DNA from: Cladopsammia gracilis
Taxonomy: Eukaryota > Cnidaria > Anthozoa > Scleractinia > Dendrophylliidae
Direction: 5' to 3'
DNA: 64,000 bases
NCBI GenBank assembly: GCA_022457155.1
Contig: JAJGOT010000436.1
Location: forward strand, 498,001-562,000
The position numbers and the translations under genes are program-made. Below, piece by piece: positions 36,190 through 49,177 of the stretch (position 1 is its first letter; each line of letters starts with the position of its first letter). Under the pieces are notes generated by a model. It saw nothing but the letters and a program-made list of their open reading frames with translations, was not told where the DNA came from and did not search any database.

Positions 36190-36546
36190 TAGCCTGCATG
36201 GCAGGCGTAAACGGGGGGGGGGGGGGGAACTGGTGTGAAAAAGAGGGGGAGAAGGGAAGGAATGCCTGCTATAAGAACCGGGCTATTCACATTACGCCCA
36301 CCGGTTTCCTTGCACTTGAAATACGTCAACTGTCAATACGTTCACCAATCAGAAACTAGTATGCACTTTTACGCATGGATGACTTCACGTGGGAATTTAC
36401 TTTGTTTAAAACCCAGCACAAATTAGCCAATCAGAATTTGCAGCCGCCAGCGTCCGCAGAAATAAACAAATGGGGGTCTTTATTGCAGGCGTCCTTTTCC
36501 TCTCTCTCCCCAGTTCCCTTCTTCCCGACACCTGCTATGCAGGCTA
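36190..36546. mobile_element. MITE with near 9-bp duplication
   Basis: The inverted ends TAGCCTGCATGGCAGGCGT and, reversed, TAGCCTGCATAGCAGGTGT are flanked by GAGACTACT and GAGACCACA, a 9-bp direct repeat with two mismatches. This suits a MULE-type MITE. Confidence 0.6.
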
Positions 36547-37617
36547 GAGACCACAGGGATGTTTAACCAGTGAAATGTAAAAGGAAATCAGTGCTTGCTC
36601 AATGTAGGGCTGTGCAATGGTAAATAAAGTAGGGGAACTAGCCATGGTGATGGACACGTGCTCTGATTTTACTTTGAGGTATTACAAGAATTATTGCCAA
36701 CACCTGGCTTGATTTTTGAAGAATCAGCAACAGAGGAAATGACAAAACATTATTTTCTGCAATTCAATTATGAATGCACATCTAATTTTGTACAATTTTA
36801 TGGTACCTGTGTTTTTTCCATTTGCAAGTATTCTTTTCTTTTTTGGAAGTAACATACGAATGGAGCCGAAACCAATTGTGGAATTGCACGCATTTTGGGC
36901 ATCCTACTGATGAACAGTTACGAAATTCAGATATATTTAGTAGCCACATTTATTTGCGGTCTGTCCCCTTTGAATACAAGCCCCAAACATACTAAATCAT
37001 TCTTTTGCCGGCATTTTGTAATGCAAAATGCAACACAAGCCTTGAACACAGTATCCCTCCACTTGTATGATAAATGTTTTGATTTACAATACAACTTGTC
37101 AAGTGTACCAGGTAATTCTAAATAAAGAAAGACTAAACCTGAACATCAAATACAAATAACTGTATATCAAATAAAAATAAATCAGGTAATATGTTGTAGC
37201 TGTTAATAACAGTTATTATTATAAAGCTTAGTCAACTCTCTCTTAGCAACCACTTCCTGTAAGTGACCACTTTGCAAATAACTGTTTTTTTTTTCAGTCA
37301 AGTACATGTACTGTTTCAAAAATCCCCTGCTAAAAAAGCGACTAAAATTTCTTAAGTGACCACTTTTAAAGCCAGAAACTTGGCAAATTATTTTGATTTG
37401 TGCTTCCAGTAAGTAACCACCCACAGGCTTGAAGAAGACAAAGAGCAAAGAGCAAGTGCCTTCACAAGAAAATGCTCTAACCTAGTTGGCTTGCAACAAT
37501 AACAAAATGGTTGGAAAAGTGAAAATTTGTTTGTCTTTAACTTGTCAACAAACACTGACTCTACATTCATATTTAATTCATTCCTCTGAGCGGTTCATTA
37601 AAGCTTGAAGGCTTGAG

Positions 37618-38305
37618 TCAACACAGAAGTTGTCTGTAGTATAGCGCTGAACATAAAATGTAACTGTGACTTTCTCCGCCTTCATGTGGTAGTCCATCTT
37701 GAAAGGGGTGTTCTTTGTTACAACCACAAGTGATCTGCCATTGAATACTGACAGCAGTTTTTTTCCCAGATTTTGATGGAACCTTTCTGAAGTGCTTGTG
37801 AGCAATAAAGTTTTCCCCTGAGAATCTTGAAGGCGAGAACAGCTTCACAAGAGAATTCCTTTCGGTTATGGTTATTATTGAAATTCTTGAACATTCTGGA
37901 ATTACTACTACATCGCCAGAGTATCCCCTTACCAGAGTAAGAACATGGCGAAACACAGGCCACGGGAAAAACAGAACAACGGGATTCACTAAACCCGTGG
38001 CTTTGGATCTGCTTAGCTTCGAAGCTATAGATTTTCCGATTTCTTTCAAATAAGAATCGATCAAAGGCCCAGCAAGTTCTAATTTGTTTCCAATGACTTC
38101 CTCTAGTTGGCGATCCATTTCTGCCATACCATAATTGGGCTTGTTTTTTGCTTTCCTCACACATTTTATCCATCTTCTTTCAACGGAAAATTTCATTTCA
38201 ACAGCAGAAGTGTTCCAAAACCCCCGATCCACGTTCCGTTTCCGCTGTTAAACCTCTTAAATCTATGCTCGAATCTTCGTTTTCGTTACTCACTCGATCT
38301 GCCAT
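37618..38305 (-). CDS. Hypothetical protein, frame uncertain at its start
   Basis: A minus-strand frame of about 200 codons (38232 to 37618) reads like a real protein (ERRWIKCVRKAKN, NPVVLFFPWPVFRHVLTLVRG, GDVVVIPECSRISIITITE) but has no family I recognise. An upstream frame with a plausible start at 38305 (MADRVSNENEDSS) runs into it but is offset by one base. Either a short intron (GTGAGT follows the fourth codon) or a frameshift separates them. The C-terminal end after about 37700 looks less conserved and may read into an intron. Confidence 0.4.
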
Positions 38306-38534
38306 GTTTGTTGTTGCTGCAAATACCACTGGTACCGCTGACTTTAGCGAGTGGGAGAAAAAACCCTGGCAACTAGCCAGCGTTTTTGGATCGAACAAAG
38401 GAAAAAATCCCAAAGAAACAAAAATGTTGAGTGCAGAAATGTCAAAATAAAACAATGAATATGATTTTAAATGCTTATTGCAATAGAAAGAGAACATGAA
38501 TTATAATGCTTAAAGATTAAAGTTTCTGAGTTAA

Positions 38535-38914
38535 GGCGGGGTACACGTGAATTTTAATGAAATTTTAAGAGGTTTAAAAAAGGGATAGAAGAAAGAAAAT
38601 GATTTTTGGAACACCAACAGACAGCTGATACCCATGCAAGAGCACCCAGGTTGGTCCAGGTTGCTAGTGGACTAACTTGGTGTCCGTCTAAATTTTAACT
38701 TTAAAACTTAACTAAATCTTCAATATTTCTTATTTCTCTTAATTTTACAAATCCTTTGAGAAAAACTATTTCCTCCCAAACATACCCAAAAATTTACAAA
38801 ACACCCCATAAGATGGATTGAGATGAGAGGAGAGTTTTTGGATTGCTTCAAACGTAAACGAGATATTGCCATGTGTCAAGCGGCGAAAAAATGGCGTTCA
38901 TGTGGACCCCTGCC
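38535..38914. mobile_element. TTAA-type MITE
   Basis: The ends GGCGGGGTACACGTGAA and, reversed, GGCAGGGGTCCACATGAA are preceded by TTAA (38531-38534) and followed by TTAG (38915-38918), a decayed duplication. Confidence 0.55.
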
Positions 38915-39292
38915 TTAGCTTAAGGTAGCTGTGCAGCTCAAGGCCTTTATAATGGTCAATAATTACTAGTTATTTCCCAGTTCAGTTCAACGATCGTTTT
39001 TGTGGAGAAGAAAAGGCAAAGTTAGAAGAAAATTTAAAATGCAAACAGAATTAAGATTGGGATTTTTCCCTTTTCCGTCGCAATTAAAACAACATTCTTA
39101 AAACTTCCGTATTCAAAATTAACATTGTTTCATTTGGAAACTTACCAAGTACTTACTAGACTGAACATTTTTTCAAAGAAAGAGCATTTCAGATACATGT
39201 AAATAACGCAGTCAAATAGTGCTCTGTTATTGTGATCGAAATCGGCACTATTGATGGTTTTCAACCATTCCCAAAGGAATTAACGAACAAAA

Positions 39293-39377
39293 GACATGGC
39301 GGCCATGTTCGATGACACAACAATAGAAGCCAATGAAAAATCTTTTGTCCTTGTCATCAAACATGGCCGCCGTGACG
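39293..39377. repeat. Hairpin in non-coding DNA
   Basis: ACATGGCGGCCATGTTCGATGACA and its near-perfect inverted partner enclose about 35 bases. It may be the core of a MITE. The wider stretch 38920-41160 holds no gene I can support. Confidence 0.5.
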
Positions 39378-41159
39378 TAACGTGCAAACCACCTATAGGG
39401 ACTCAATGGTCGCCATGCAAATAATTCACCCGATAATTTCGAATTGTTTACCTCGATGAAAACTGTTTTCGATATCTGACCAAAACTGTTTTTGATGTCT
39501 GTATGCCGATATTTCTAAAATACTTTCTTATAATGAAGGAACCCTAATAATGCAATAGGGTTGTGATCCTGAACGTAACAAAATCGCGGCTATTCCTGAG
39601 CTGAAATGACCGAGTCATAGCGTTTGAATTCCAGCCATAATCAGATTAATACACTAGAAAGCAATTGAAAAGACAGAAACCGAGAATGTAAAATGTTTTA
39701 AGGATCTCAAACCTCGTCATGCATGTCACACAAAGCAAGTAAAACAAACTGCTGTAAGCACGTTCTAGGTAATAAATCATCACAACAAATTAAATTTCTA
39801 AATCACGCGGTTCGTGGACACTACAAGCGTGCTAAATGTTGCGTTTGTACGTACCTACCCTTCTGTGAAACGCCACTGAATTTTGCTGCGGCTGCCACAA
39901 GGTGAAATCTGCTCCTTCAATTTATAAGCACGCGAGAAAAAGCTTGAAGATATAGCGAAGTGCTTCGTACATCAGCGAAATATAACTGAAACTTCACACC
40001 GTCTCGATGCGAAAATTCTTGCGCAATCACATGATGCATCTTCTTGACAACCTCCTTTCCAGGGCCTTCTCCGCCTTTAAAGTGTCAGCCAAAACAATCA
40101 AATACTGAATCAATACTTGTGGAGAAAAATCGGAAAAACTTAAAACGTAGCAGACACAAGAAATGTCAAGAAAACACTTAAGGAGAGCTCAAGGGAAGTT
40201 TATTGCACGTTTAGCACGTTTATGAAGCAAAAAATATTTCGAATGAGTAACGCATGAATAATAATTTACCTAAGAAGCCTTACTGTTGCTCTCACGGGTT
40301 CTAGTCAAGAGCGAGCTTGGGTTACCTGTGGATATTTATGTCACCAGTTCGGAACTGAGGTCGGTCCACTACGATGAGATTGGTACAGATTGCGATATTA
40401 CTTTCTCAAAAATAGCGCAGCCGTTGATGACATCTACTGAGTTTGGAAGCTGTGAGTGAATATTGTTAAGGTATGTCATAACCACGTATGATGCACATTG
40501 CTCTCCTTTGCATTTGTTATAAATTAGTGTTTACATACTCCAGTAAAATGAGAGTGAAAAATCAGACAGGTGTAGAGCAAAACTGGCTGTGTGCATGCTA
40601 CGTAAAAAGCTGCTAGATTCTGCCTCGTACGGCCAGGCGCTGGTCAAGCGCCAGGAAACAGAGCGCGCCAAGCGTCGCGTCCACTGAGTGCAGTGCGTCA
40701 ATCCCAGAACCGTCCACGCGCACCGCGCAAGAATAAGTAGGGCGCCTGGACGTTTTTAATAGAAAAGGAAATACAAAGTTCATGAATTTAGCTGGATACA
40801 GCTGAATTTCATTGACAGCTACTGAGGTGTTTCAGGTGAGTTGGTACGTTCTCATAAATTTTTAGACCTACATAAAACGTGGTGTCCTCTACATACTTGA
40901 AAAGGTCGTCTGCATCTCTCTGCAGAATAAGCTTGTAGCGAATAATTGATCACGGCAATACACAAACCAACGTACAAATTTGATACCTTGCGGAACACTC
41001 GCCGGTAATACGCCTCACTAAGAACGCAATTCTTGGTCAATTCTCTCTTTTCTTCATGTTGGTAACAAAGAATGAAATCCATTTTGTGATTTAAGGGTTG
41101 ATACCATAATGACGCAATTTAGAAATCAGTAATAAATGGTCGATAATAAATACTTAATG

Positions 41160-41292
41160 ACTGGTCCCGAGGGAAACAATGAATTTTGTTTTCCGAGAAT
41201 CTCGATGTTTCCCGAGACGAAGTCGAGGGAAACATCGAGATTGGAGGGGAAACAAAATTCACTGTTTTCCGAGGGATCAGTCATTAAGTGAT
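41160..41292. repeat. Nested foldback repeat
   Basis: ACTGGTCCCGAGGGAAAC on the left pairs with GTTTTCCGAGGGATCAGT on the right. Inside, TCTCGATGTTTCCC pairs with GGGAAACATCGAGA. The 130-base unit can form a long stem and is flanked by CTTAATGA and TCATTAAG. Confidence 0.75.
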
Positions 41293-41985
41293 TTGTTATA
41301 TAGCAACACAAAATGCAACACAACACAAGACAGTTTGGAAAACGCGCCGAGCACTCAATCCATCATAATCACGCCACCTTTTATCACGGTCTGATCACGT
41401 GCGCTAGCGGGCAACAGTGCAATGTTACCCTCTGACGTCAAAATTGTTGCCCGCTTTCGCAAATGTTGCCCGCTTAGCACAATTGGCGAGAAACAGTTTG
41501 TTTGTTAGATGTCATGTGACGATGAATTAACCAATAAACGCGCGCGTTGTATTGAGAAAAACTCCAGCTATATAACAACGTCAAATGCGCGCCTTCTTAT
41601 AGTATAGGGCAAATACTCGAACGACTGCCCCTGTACCATCGGTCGCTTTCGTCCAGTTATGTAACTTACATATCAGACTCATGCTGGGTCAGTCGTGGAT
41701 GAATTAGAAATGCATCCAAATTAGTGGTTCGGTTTGGCATGGGCTAAAATTGCTAGCTTTACAAATGTTGAACAGCAACGTCTTCAGCCCGGGGATGGAC
41801 TTCCATATAAAAATAATGGGGTAGCCTGCGAGCAAGCTCTCGGATTCGGGTTTGGAGTTTTTGGGAAGGGGGGAGGGGGTGGGGGAGGGAAAGGAACGAG
41901 AGCTTGCAACGATGTCTCAGAAATTTGAATGTCTAACCTGTAAAAGCTATCGGAAAATGCTGATTGGTCGAGATTTAATTGGATA

Positions 41986-42454
41986 ATGACGTCATCATTC
42001 TTCGCGCGTCGTGATCAAGACAAAACAAAATCACGGAGAGCGGAGGAGATTCACAAAGCGTGCGAGAATTTTTCAAAATATGTGAAGTTTCCTTCGGAAT
42101 TGAAACCCGGGCAACGTCAAGCAGTTGAAGCACTACTTAAAGTCAGTGATGTCCTCGCTGTTTTGCCGACGGGCTATGGCAAAAGCTTTATATTTCAACT
42201 GTTTGCTACCGCGGCTGCAAATTGAAAGGAGGCAGCATCAAACACTGTTGGTTGTCTGTCCGTTACAAAGCATCATCGACGACCAGGTAGCAGAAGCCAG
42301 AAGTATTGGAATGTCTGCGGCTTCTGTTGCCGATGTATCTAATGAAGAATTAAGATCGGCGAAGTTTCAGCTTTTGTTTGGGTCAGCCGAGAAAATTATC
42401 GACCAGCGTAACATCACAGGCGGCCGGCCCAAGCTCACTATAACCGGGACGTGA
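41986..42454 (+). pseudogene. RecQ-like helicase fragment (motifs I-Ia only), frameshifted
   Basis: The first frame contains GQRQAVEALL and the Walker A motif LPTGYGKSFIFQLF. After a one-base shift near 42225 the second frame gives LLVVCPLQSIIDDQV, the typical RecQ motif Ia. The DEAD/DEAH motif II and all downstream domains are missing. RecQ helicases unwind DNA 3' to 5'. This remnant cannot do so. Confidence 0.7.
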
Positions 42455-43028
42455 CCCTTGCTTTATGAGCGGTATGTGATTCGATTTTTAAAGGTTTGTA
42501 TGGGAACGCAACGGTTTTGCTTCAAAACTTAAAAATTCGAATCTTGTGTGAATAAAATTGACTTACCCTGTTGCTGTGTTGTATTCTTTGTTGTTTGCTT
42601 GCTCCTCGGGCGATTTAGTGCGATTTCGGCGAGTTATTTTTATCTCCTGTAAGTTAATGTTTAACTTACAGGAGTTTATGTGGGCTAACATGCATTCTTT
42701 ATGCATTTTTGTTAGCAAAACATGCGTTAGATACTATTAATAGACTTTTTAGTGAATTTGTGGGGACATTCCTGTTGCATTTTTGTTAGCACATTACTGT
42801 TCTATCTGTCATCAGTCCTACATCACTACGGAGTACCATGAGACGCACGCGCGCTAGCTTATTGAGCCATTGTACGCTCGCTTGCGGAGCCGAAACGACG
42901 GATACTTAATGTCGTGAGTATTTACAATCTGAATAGAGATCACTAACTATTGGTTGCTACTTTTCGTTTTTCCCTTTAGCAATCTACATCCAAAAATTGT
43001 GCCCGGCGTAACCTCTTAATTGCTCATC

Positions 43029-44450
43029 ATGTCAGCTAAAAACGATAAACTTAAGGCTAGCCACCAAACTGGTGGGTCAGACAGCCAACCTGGCAATAAT
43101 TCTCAACCTGAGATCACTCACCCTGCTTGAAGCAGGTCGGTCTACAAGCCAACCTGGCGAAAACCTAGCGCAAACACTTTCAGAAATAAACGTAAATATG
43201 GGCACAATGGCCTCCTTATTAAAAACGATTGTTGAGCGCCAAAACACACGGATCTCCTTGAGGGATCGAACTCTAATGAGGTCCAAGCTTCATCTAAAAC
43301 AACTGAACTGAGCCCGAAGAAGACCACGAGCTTCTCAAATCTCTCGAGGCTGACCTCATTGATGATAAAAATATTGGCGCCAAAATAATCAAAGCTTGGC
43401 TAACATAGCGTCCAAATGGTGGGGCATCACCCTTCCCAACGATAAGCTCAAAGCACTACTGGCTAAACACGCCAAACCTGAAAATTGCGCCGACATATCC
43501 ACCGTAAGAGTCAACCCAGAAATTTGGGATCAAATGAATAATTCTAGGCGCAAAGCCGACCTGTGAGTCATTTTAAAAGCAAGTGATCGATTAGTGGACC
43601 AGAAACCGAACACAGATAAAGAAACACTGGCCGCTAATATCGACGCCATTGTCCTAATAGGACACACTGTCGGGGAGCTTTCCCGCTTATGCCGAGAGCA
43701 GATTAAACCGGCCCTTAAAGCTGAATTTCATTCGCTTTGCACCCAGGCAAATGAGTCGGCCAGTCGTTCAGATTTGCTATTTGGGGCCGACTTAGCCAAA
43801 CAAGTGCGCGATGCTAAAGATACGAACAACCTTGGGAAAGCCATAGGCGCAGGCAAATCTGGCGCGACACGTTTTTCCCGCCCATACAATTCCCATTATG
43901 ATAACAAGCACAGGGCACAAAAGAATTTTGGCAAACACTCCAGGCCTGTAGAGAGCAAGCCGTAATTTTAGGGAAGGACCAGAAAAAACCACCTCCAAGA
44001 ACCGAACTGAGAGAACATAATACAATCTCTAAAAAACCTTAAAAAATCGGTAAGTGACCTAAAGGAATATTTGGAGTCTAGATAGTGCATAACCAAGTCC
44101 ATTAGCGCCTGGCGGCAGATTACCTCTGATAAGGAAATTCTGACATCTGTCAGAGGTGCAACGCTTGAGTTGGACACGAGGCCATTTAACACTACACGCC
44201 CACAATCTATTTTCCCCGGGCTATTTTCTGTCTTTTCTCTGTTGAAGAATGTGCTATTATTGACAATGAAGTAGCAAAACTACTATCTAGAAGTATTATT
44301 GAAACAACTGATCATGATTCTTATGAAGTGTTTTTCCCCATCTTCATTACACCTAAGAAAGACGGGGGCCACAGACTCATTCTAAATCTCAAGGGACTAA
44401 ACCAATTTGTCACTTATCACCATTTTTATAATGGAAACGCTCCAGTCAAT
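43029..44450 (+). pseudogene. DIRS-like retroelement relic: gag-like region and 5' part of RT
   Basis: A start at 43029 (MSAKNDKLKAS) breaks down after about 30 codons. A later open stretch (43594-43965) resembles DIRS/Ngaro gag-like proteins (SRLCREQIKPALKAEFHSLC, SDLLFGADLAKQ). From 44250 the RT N-terminus is readable (SYEVFFPIFITPKKDGGHRL, LNLKGLNQFVTYHHF), with a one-base insertion near 44430. The RT stops at 44450, where a 15.2-kb element is inserted, and resumes at 59629. Multiple stops show it is dead. Confidence 0.65.
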
Positions 44451-44636
44451 AGGTGGGTTCATACTAGCGTAGTACATTAAGTAAGCAAAGACCTCAAGTA
44501 TACTTTAGATCACGTATGTTTACTTACATTGATAAGCGTTCATATTAAAAATTCTGAGTATACTTCAAGTGACAGAGCCGTCAATCAAATTACACGCCAA
44601 GTATATTCAAGCATGTGCATGAGTGCGGCAAAGATG

Positions 44637-44775
44637 GGCATACTGTATTTCGAGGACTGGACTGGACTGGACTGGACTGGACTGGACTAGTAAAACGCGG
44701 ACTCAAAAATTTGTAAAACGCGGACTCAAAAATTTGTAAGATGCGGACTCAAAAATTTGTAAAAAAATTCCGGGA
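44637..44775 (+). repeat. MULE-2 left TIR with iterons
   Basis: It starts GGCATACTGTATTTCGAG, then six to seven GGACT pentamers, then three 23-bp units with the core ACGCGGACTCAAAAATTTG. Inverted partner at 53105-53290. Confidence 0.85.
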
Positions 44776-45339
44776 GTCCACATTTCTAACCCCACATTTC
44801 TAATTTCCTCCCCCCCCCCCCCTAAAAAAATAATATAAAATAAATAAAGTCAGACCCCCGTCATGGACGTTTCGAGTACACATCCCCCCGCTGGGTTGTA
44901 GCTCGGGGGGTCGTAGCTTGCAAACCAGTCTATTTTGTTTCGGGACTAGGTTATAGTTTGTTGTGTTACTTTCAAAACTAACACACCATCGATATCTTAA
45001 ATGCAATTGAGCAAGCCCAAAACAGTTTTACAGGCCCGAAAAGGTACCGAACGAGCCCCAGTTAAGGGAAGGCCAAAATTTGTCACGCATTATTACACGC
45101 ACCAAGAGCCTATTTTTTATGGGCTCCTGACGCACGCAGCATTCAGCATTCAGCATTCATATTATATTTTATTTTAGCCTTTTTCCCAGCCTCCACACCT
45201 GAAGCATAAGATTTTGAATTTTTATTGTCATTACGTGACACTGGATTAAGTGACATCGACAACGGAAACGAGGCTGTTGACCTTTGAGCAGTAAAATCGC
45301 GCCAAAATTCGGAATATATTTTCACGTGGCGGCGCGAAG

Positions 45340-46494
45340 ATGGCGGCTTGTTTTAAGCTTCCATCGCTCGCTAAAAGGCCAAAACCAAAAACACAGTTTC
45401 CTGAGTTCGAATGGAGTGAGGTAACTGTAGAGAAGGAGCTCGGAAGCGGTACGTTTGGTTCAGTTTACCTTGTCAAATACGAGAAAGAACACCGTCGAAA
45501 TGTAATTGTGAAAAAAATGAAAGGTGAATCGGCCGAACCAAGACGTCGATTCGAGAAGGAAGCGGCGATCCTAAAAACCGTGAAAGGCCATAGAAATGCG
45601 ACTGAGTTTTTAAGATTTTGCCGAGAACCCTACGCCATAATGATGGAGCATGCTTGTTTTGACTTCAATCCGTTGGGAGTTAAAATACAGGTAAATTCGC
45701 TTGAAGATTTTTTACATTTCGTTGATGCGGAATTCGACTTTACGTCGTTCGCAGATGTCTTGTTACTGTGTGCGCGGGACGTTGTTTCCGGATTGGACTT
45801 TCTCCACAAGAACAATATCGCGCACAGAGATCTAAAGCCAGGAAACACCTTGGTCTGCAATCAACTTTACAGCAAACAGAATGATGTGGATCTGGCCAAA
45901 TCCTATGCTGAATGCCCCATTGTCTGCAAACTTGCAGATTTTGGTTTGAGTCGTTCCCCTGACATGCAGACAAGCACATTTTTAAAGCCGAAGACGGTAT
46001 CACCTTGTCGTGGCACACCTGTATTTATGGCACCAGAGATCCTATTAGAAGATCTAAAGTTCGCTGGTCAGGAGGACCTTAAAAAGGCTGATATTTGGGC
46101 TTTAGGCCTCATGATGTTCTCGATGATAAATCCAAATCTTTCTAATCCATATCGTGCTGAATTTGAAGCTTCTGGTGTCCCATTCTCGGAAAAGGCTTTG
46201 AGAGATACCTTGAGACAGCAGAAGCTACCCCGTCCTGACGTCAAATACGAGTCTTTCCGGACAACTCAGTGGTGGCAAATTGACGACGTCTTCAAATTAT
46301 GCACACAATTTGACCCAGAATCAAGACCGACTGCCGCTGAAGTTTTTAGGCTCCTAGATACTAATCAACCGGAGGCATCTCTACGTTTGATGAATTTGTC
46401 TGTGAATCAGAGCTCTGCCCAGACACCACAGGATGACGGTACCAACTGCTGTGCGTTCCTTGCCCTAATCATTTGCGACCGATTCTTGAACGAG
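45340..46494 (+). CDS. MULE-2 exon 1: protein kinase domain and protease catalytic-Cys segment
   Basis: 385 codons from an ATG in good context (GAAGATGGC) to GAG before GTAAAA, phase 0. Kinase motifs: GSGTFGSV (35-42), lysine in VIVKK (58/59), HRDLKPGN (162-169), DFG (200-202) and a full MAPE (229-232), so it should be catalytically competent. Near the end GTNCCAF (Cys371) aligns with Cys448 of MULE-1 and starts the protease-like domain, which continues in the next exon. The frame is undamaged although the transposase part of this copy is broken. The following intron carries TAA and ATTC microsatellites. Confidence 0.88.
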
Positions 46495-46503
46495 GTAAAA
46501 TTA

Positions 46504-46508
46504 GACGC

Positions 46509-46546
<38 letters not shown>

Positions 46547-46970
46547 TTTTTTTTAAAAAATAATTATTTTATTCTCAACTCTATAAAATGCTTGCAATTA
46601 AATAATAATAATAATAATAATAATAATAGTAATAATAATATAAAATATGTTTATTTCTCACATTCTCGCAGCTCACTGATTCAGAATTAAAATTTTGTTA
46701 CAATACAAAATATATAGAAAATTCCAATTTTGAGGGGGACTGGGTTTACAATAATTGATTAGAAAAGTTAAACTATTTTCATTCGTATATATATTAAAAA
46801 AACACTACTGCTTATTATAATTTAAAAGGAATATGGGGAAAAAGCTGGATCGCGGTCTTTCAGTTCTGCATTTGGTTAATGTAAGTTAGTTTGTTAATCG
46901 AATATCGGTTCACAACTGTATCCAATCATTCATTCATTCATTCATTCATTCATTCATTCATTCAATATGC
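46504..46970. repeat. TAA and ATTC microsatellites in MULE-2 intron 1
   Basis: (AAT)n runs at about 46511-46546 and 46603-46640 and an (ATTC)n run at about 46925-46965, all inside the intron 46495-47013. Confidence 0.9.
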
Positions 46971-47013
46971 ATCTGTATAATTCTCCAGTTAATATAATTA
47001 TTATTACTTTAAG

Positions 47014-47533
47014 GTTAACGAGAAAAGCGATGTTCAGTGGGATGACGTCAAACAAATTGCTGAGGACACTATCATTAATCTACCAAGGATGATCAACAAA
47101 CACCGAAAATTTGATCAGTATTATGACGTGTCTGAAGCAAAACTAAAACTGAAGGAACTTAAGATCTTGTCTTCCGACTATGAACTATCAGAAGAGTGCA
47201 TCTCGTCAAACACCGTGTTTTCAGATAATGGCAGAACCGAGCTGATCAATGCACTAACACAGAAGCTAGATCAGAGTGAAAGCGCCGTTGCCATTTACAC
47301 ATGTCACCCTTACATATTCTCAGTGGGAAAGCACAAAGATGCTCTGTTTTTGGTTGACACTCATCCTGTTTCTGAAGATCTTGGAGGGAACTGCAATGGT
47401 CTTTTGTTAGTGACACCAGACTGCAGTCCTCGATCCTGTAAACTACTTGTCCAATGGATTCTGAACCGACTACTCAAAGCGGGGGCATCGGAAAAGGAAC
47501 TTCAAAGTTTGGCTTGGCTAACACCAATTTCAG
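47014..47533 (+). CDS. MULE-2 exon 2: C-terminal half of the protease-like domain
   Basis: It follows acceptor TTATTACTTTAAG in phase 0 and runs 173 codons plus one base to TCAG before GTTAGA. It aligns with residues about 463-630 of MULE-1, including LKELKILSSDYELSEE against LRELKVITSSYDFSEE. The conserved FLVDTHPVS carries the Asp-x-His pair. MULE-1 encodes this region without an intron, so the intron is specific to this family or was lost in the other. Confidence 0.85.
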
Positions 47534-48067
47534 GTTAGACATTTAAACTTTGTTTAAAAAACTGCTTTACAATGAGGATGTTTGGGTTGGGTAAAAATTG
47601 CACAATAACCTGCTGATTGTAATATAGTGCAACCCGACATTCAGAATACTATTGTAAGCAATGGTGCATCTTGAGAAGTGGCCTAAACGGGCCGCAATCT
47701 GGATCCGCCATTGATTAAAGATAGATTCTTTATAATTAAAACTAATAGGTCGAGTTACTTAAAATTAGAAGATCGGATATTGCGCACGATCGAGCACGAT
47801 CGAGTAGGAAAACCGTTTTATTATTCAACTAATTGCCAAACAGGCTTATTTCAGAGCTAGAGAAAGTGAGGTTATCGCGGCTTTGCAAGATTTCGAGCGA
47901 GTCGTAGTAACCTAATGTACAAATATCTAAGTATTTCTCTTCGGTATGTCTGTATGACCGTAACAAAGCAAAGCTTTTATTGGATTCAAAATTGAAAATT
48001 ATATTTTTTTAGCGATAAACCACTGACAAAAAAACAAAGAAACGGAAACATACATTTCTTTTTGAAG

Positions 48068-48264
48068 GAACTGGAGATCACCCTCTAGGAACGAAAATGT
48101 CGAAACAAGGAAGAAAACAAGTGACAGATGACCAACATGAATTTGCTGCTGTTACCAATGGAGATGCCGATGTTACAGTTTGTGGCCAAAATGTTGACAA
48201 TGAGGAGCGCGTCACTATCGTGATTGATCTTGAAGCAACAAGCGATGAGGAACCTTTGCCTACA
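48068..48264 (+). CDS. MULE-2 exon 3: acidic linker
   Basis: Acceptor TTTCTTTTTGAAG, then two bases completing Gly from exon 2 and 65 codons, ending ACA before GTAAGT in phase 0. It contains IVIDLEATSDEE, which aligns in character with FIDLSEDQD of MULE-1 exon 2, a hydrophobic-acidic SUMO-interacting-motif-like stretch. The 93-bp repeat of MULE-1 is absent here. Confidence 0.7.
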
Positions 48265-49177
48265 GTAAGTGCACAGACTGAAAAAGGGAAAAAGCTCTCG
48301 CAGTATCAGCACAATAATAAAGGCAGAAGCATTAAAATACTACGTAGACAATGATTGTAAATTACCGCATCCAGTGCGTTTCTTCTCTTATAACGTCTTA
48401 TACACTAAACAGACATCGCTAACAAAGTTTAATGACACCGAACCAAAGCATGCAGTTTCGATTTTTTTTCGGCAAGTTACCGTTTTAACAAGTTTGACTG
48501 GCTATGTTCTATAATTATCAAATGTTCTATTGAGTTAGATATTCCAAGGAGTTACCAAACGCAATCACAGATAATCTATTGAGTTATCGAACACAATCGA
48601 ACGTTAAGTGTTTGATTGCATATACCTAAGGACAACCTAATAAATGTGGTTTGTTTAATTTCAAAAAGTAAAACATATTTATCCAAAAGGAGACATTGGA
48701 GGTGTAGACAAGTCATCTGAGAGTACGCGTAAAGGTACAGTGTATATCCAAATTTAAATTGTTTTAAATAATCAAATATAAGGTACACATTGTTTTTCAC
48801 CCTTTCTACAAACAACCTGCGCACCTGGGCGTAAGTGAACTTGGTGGTTAACCTTTGTGGACTCCTATGTCTACCTCTGAAGACATTCTCCTTGAATATC
48901 TCGAGCGCGTGGATGAATGTACTATGATGTTGAGTTTCCAAGAACCTAGCTTTTTTAATTTTACTAGACAACAAAATCGTAGAAATGTGGATCATTCTAC
49001 GCTCATTATATACCCGCGCCAACTTTGGGAAAAGGAGTGAAGTAGTAATTTTTTTCTAATTTTCGTTCTTTTCTGCATACATGCATGTATTCATACATAT
49101 GTTGGTGGCTTGCCTGTATTTTATTTTTATTTAAAATTGTAATAATACAGTATATAACTTTTTATTGTAATTTTCAG
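48265..49177 (+). other. MULE-2 intron, probably hiding one small exon
   Basis: The exon before ends in phase 0 and the exon after needs one leftover base. By analogy with the 91-base exon 3 of MULE-1, a small exon should lie here. I could not place it with confidence. The antisense ORF at 48576-49022 shows no family features. Confidence 0.45.

Noticed and set aside
48576..49022. Antisense 148-codon ORF in a MULE-2 intron
   Set aside because: No recognisable features. It is antisense to the phased gene and probably fortuitous.
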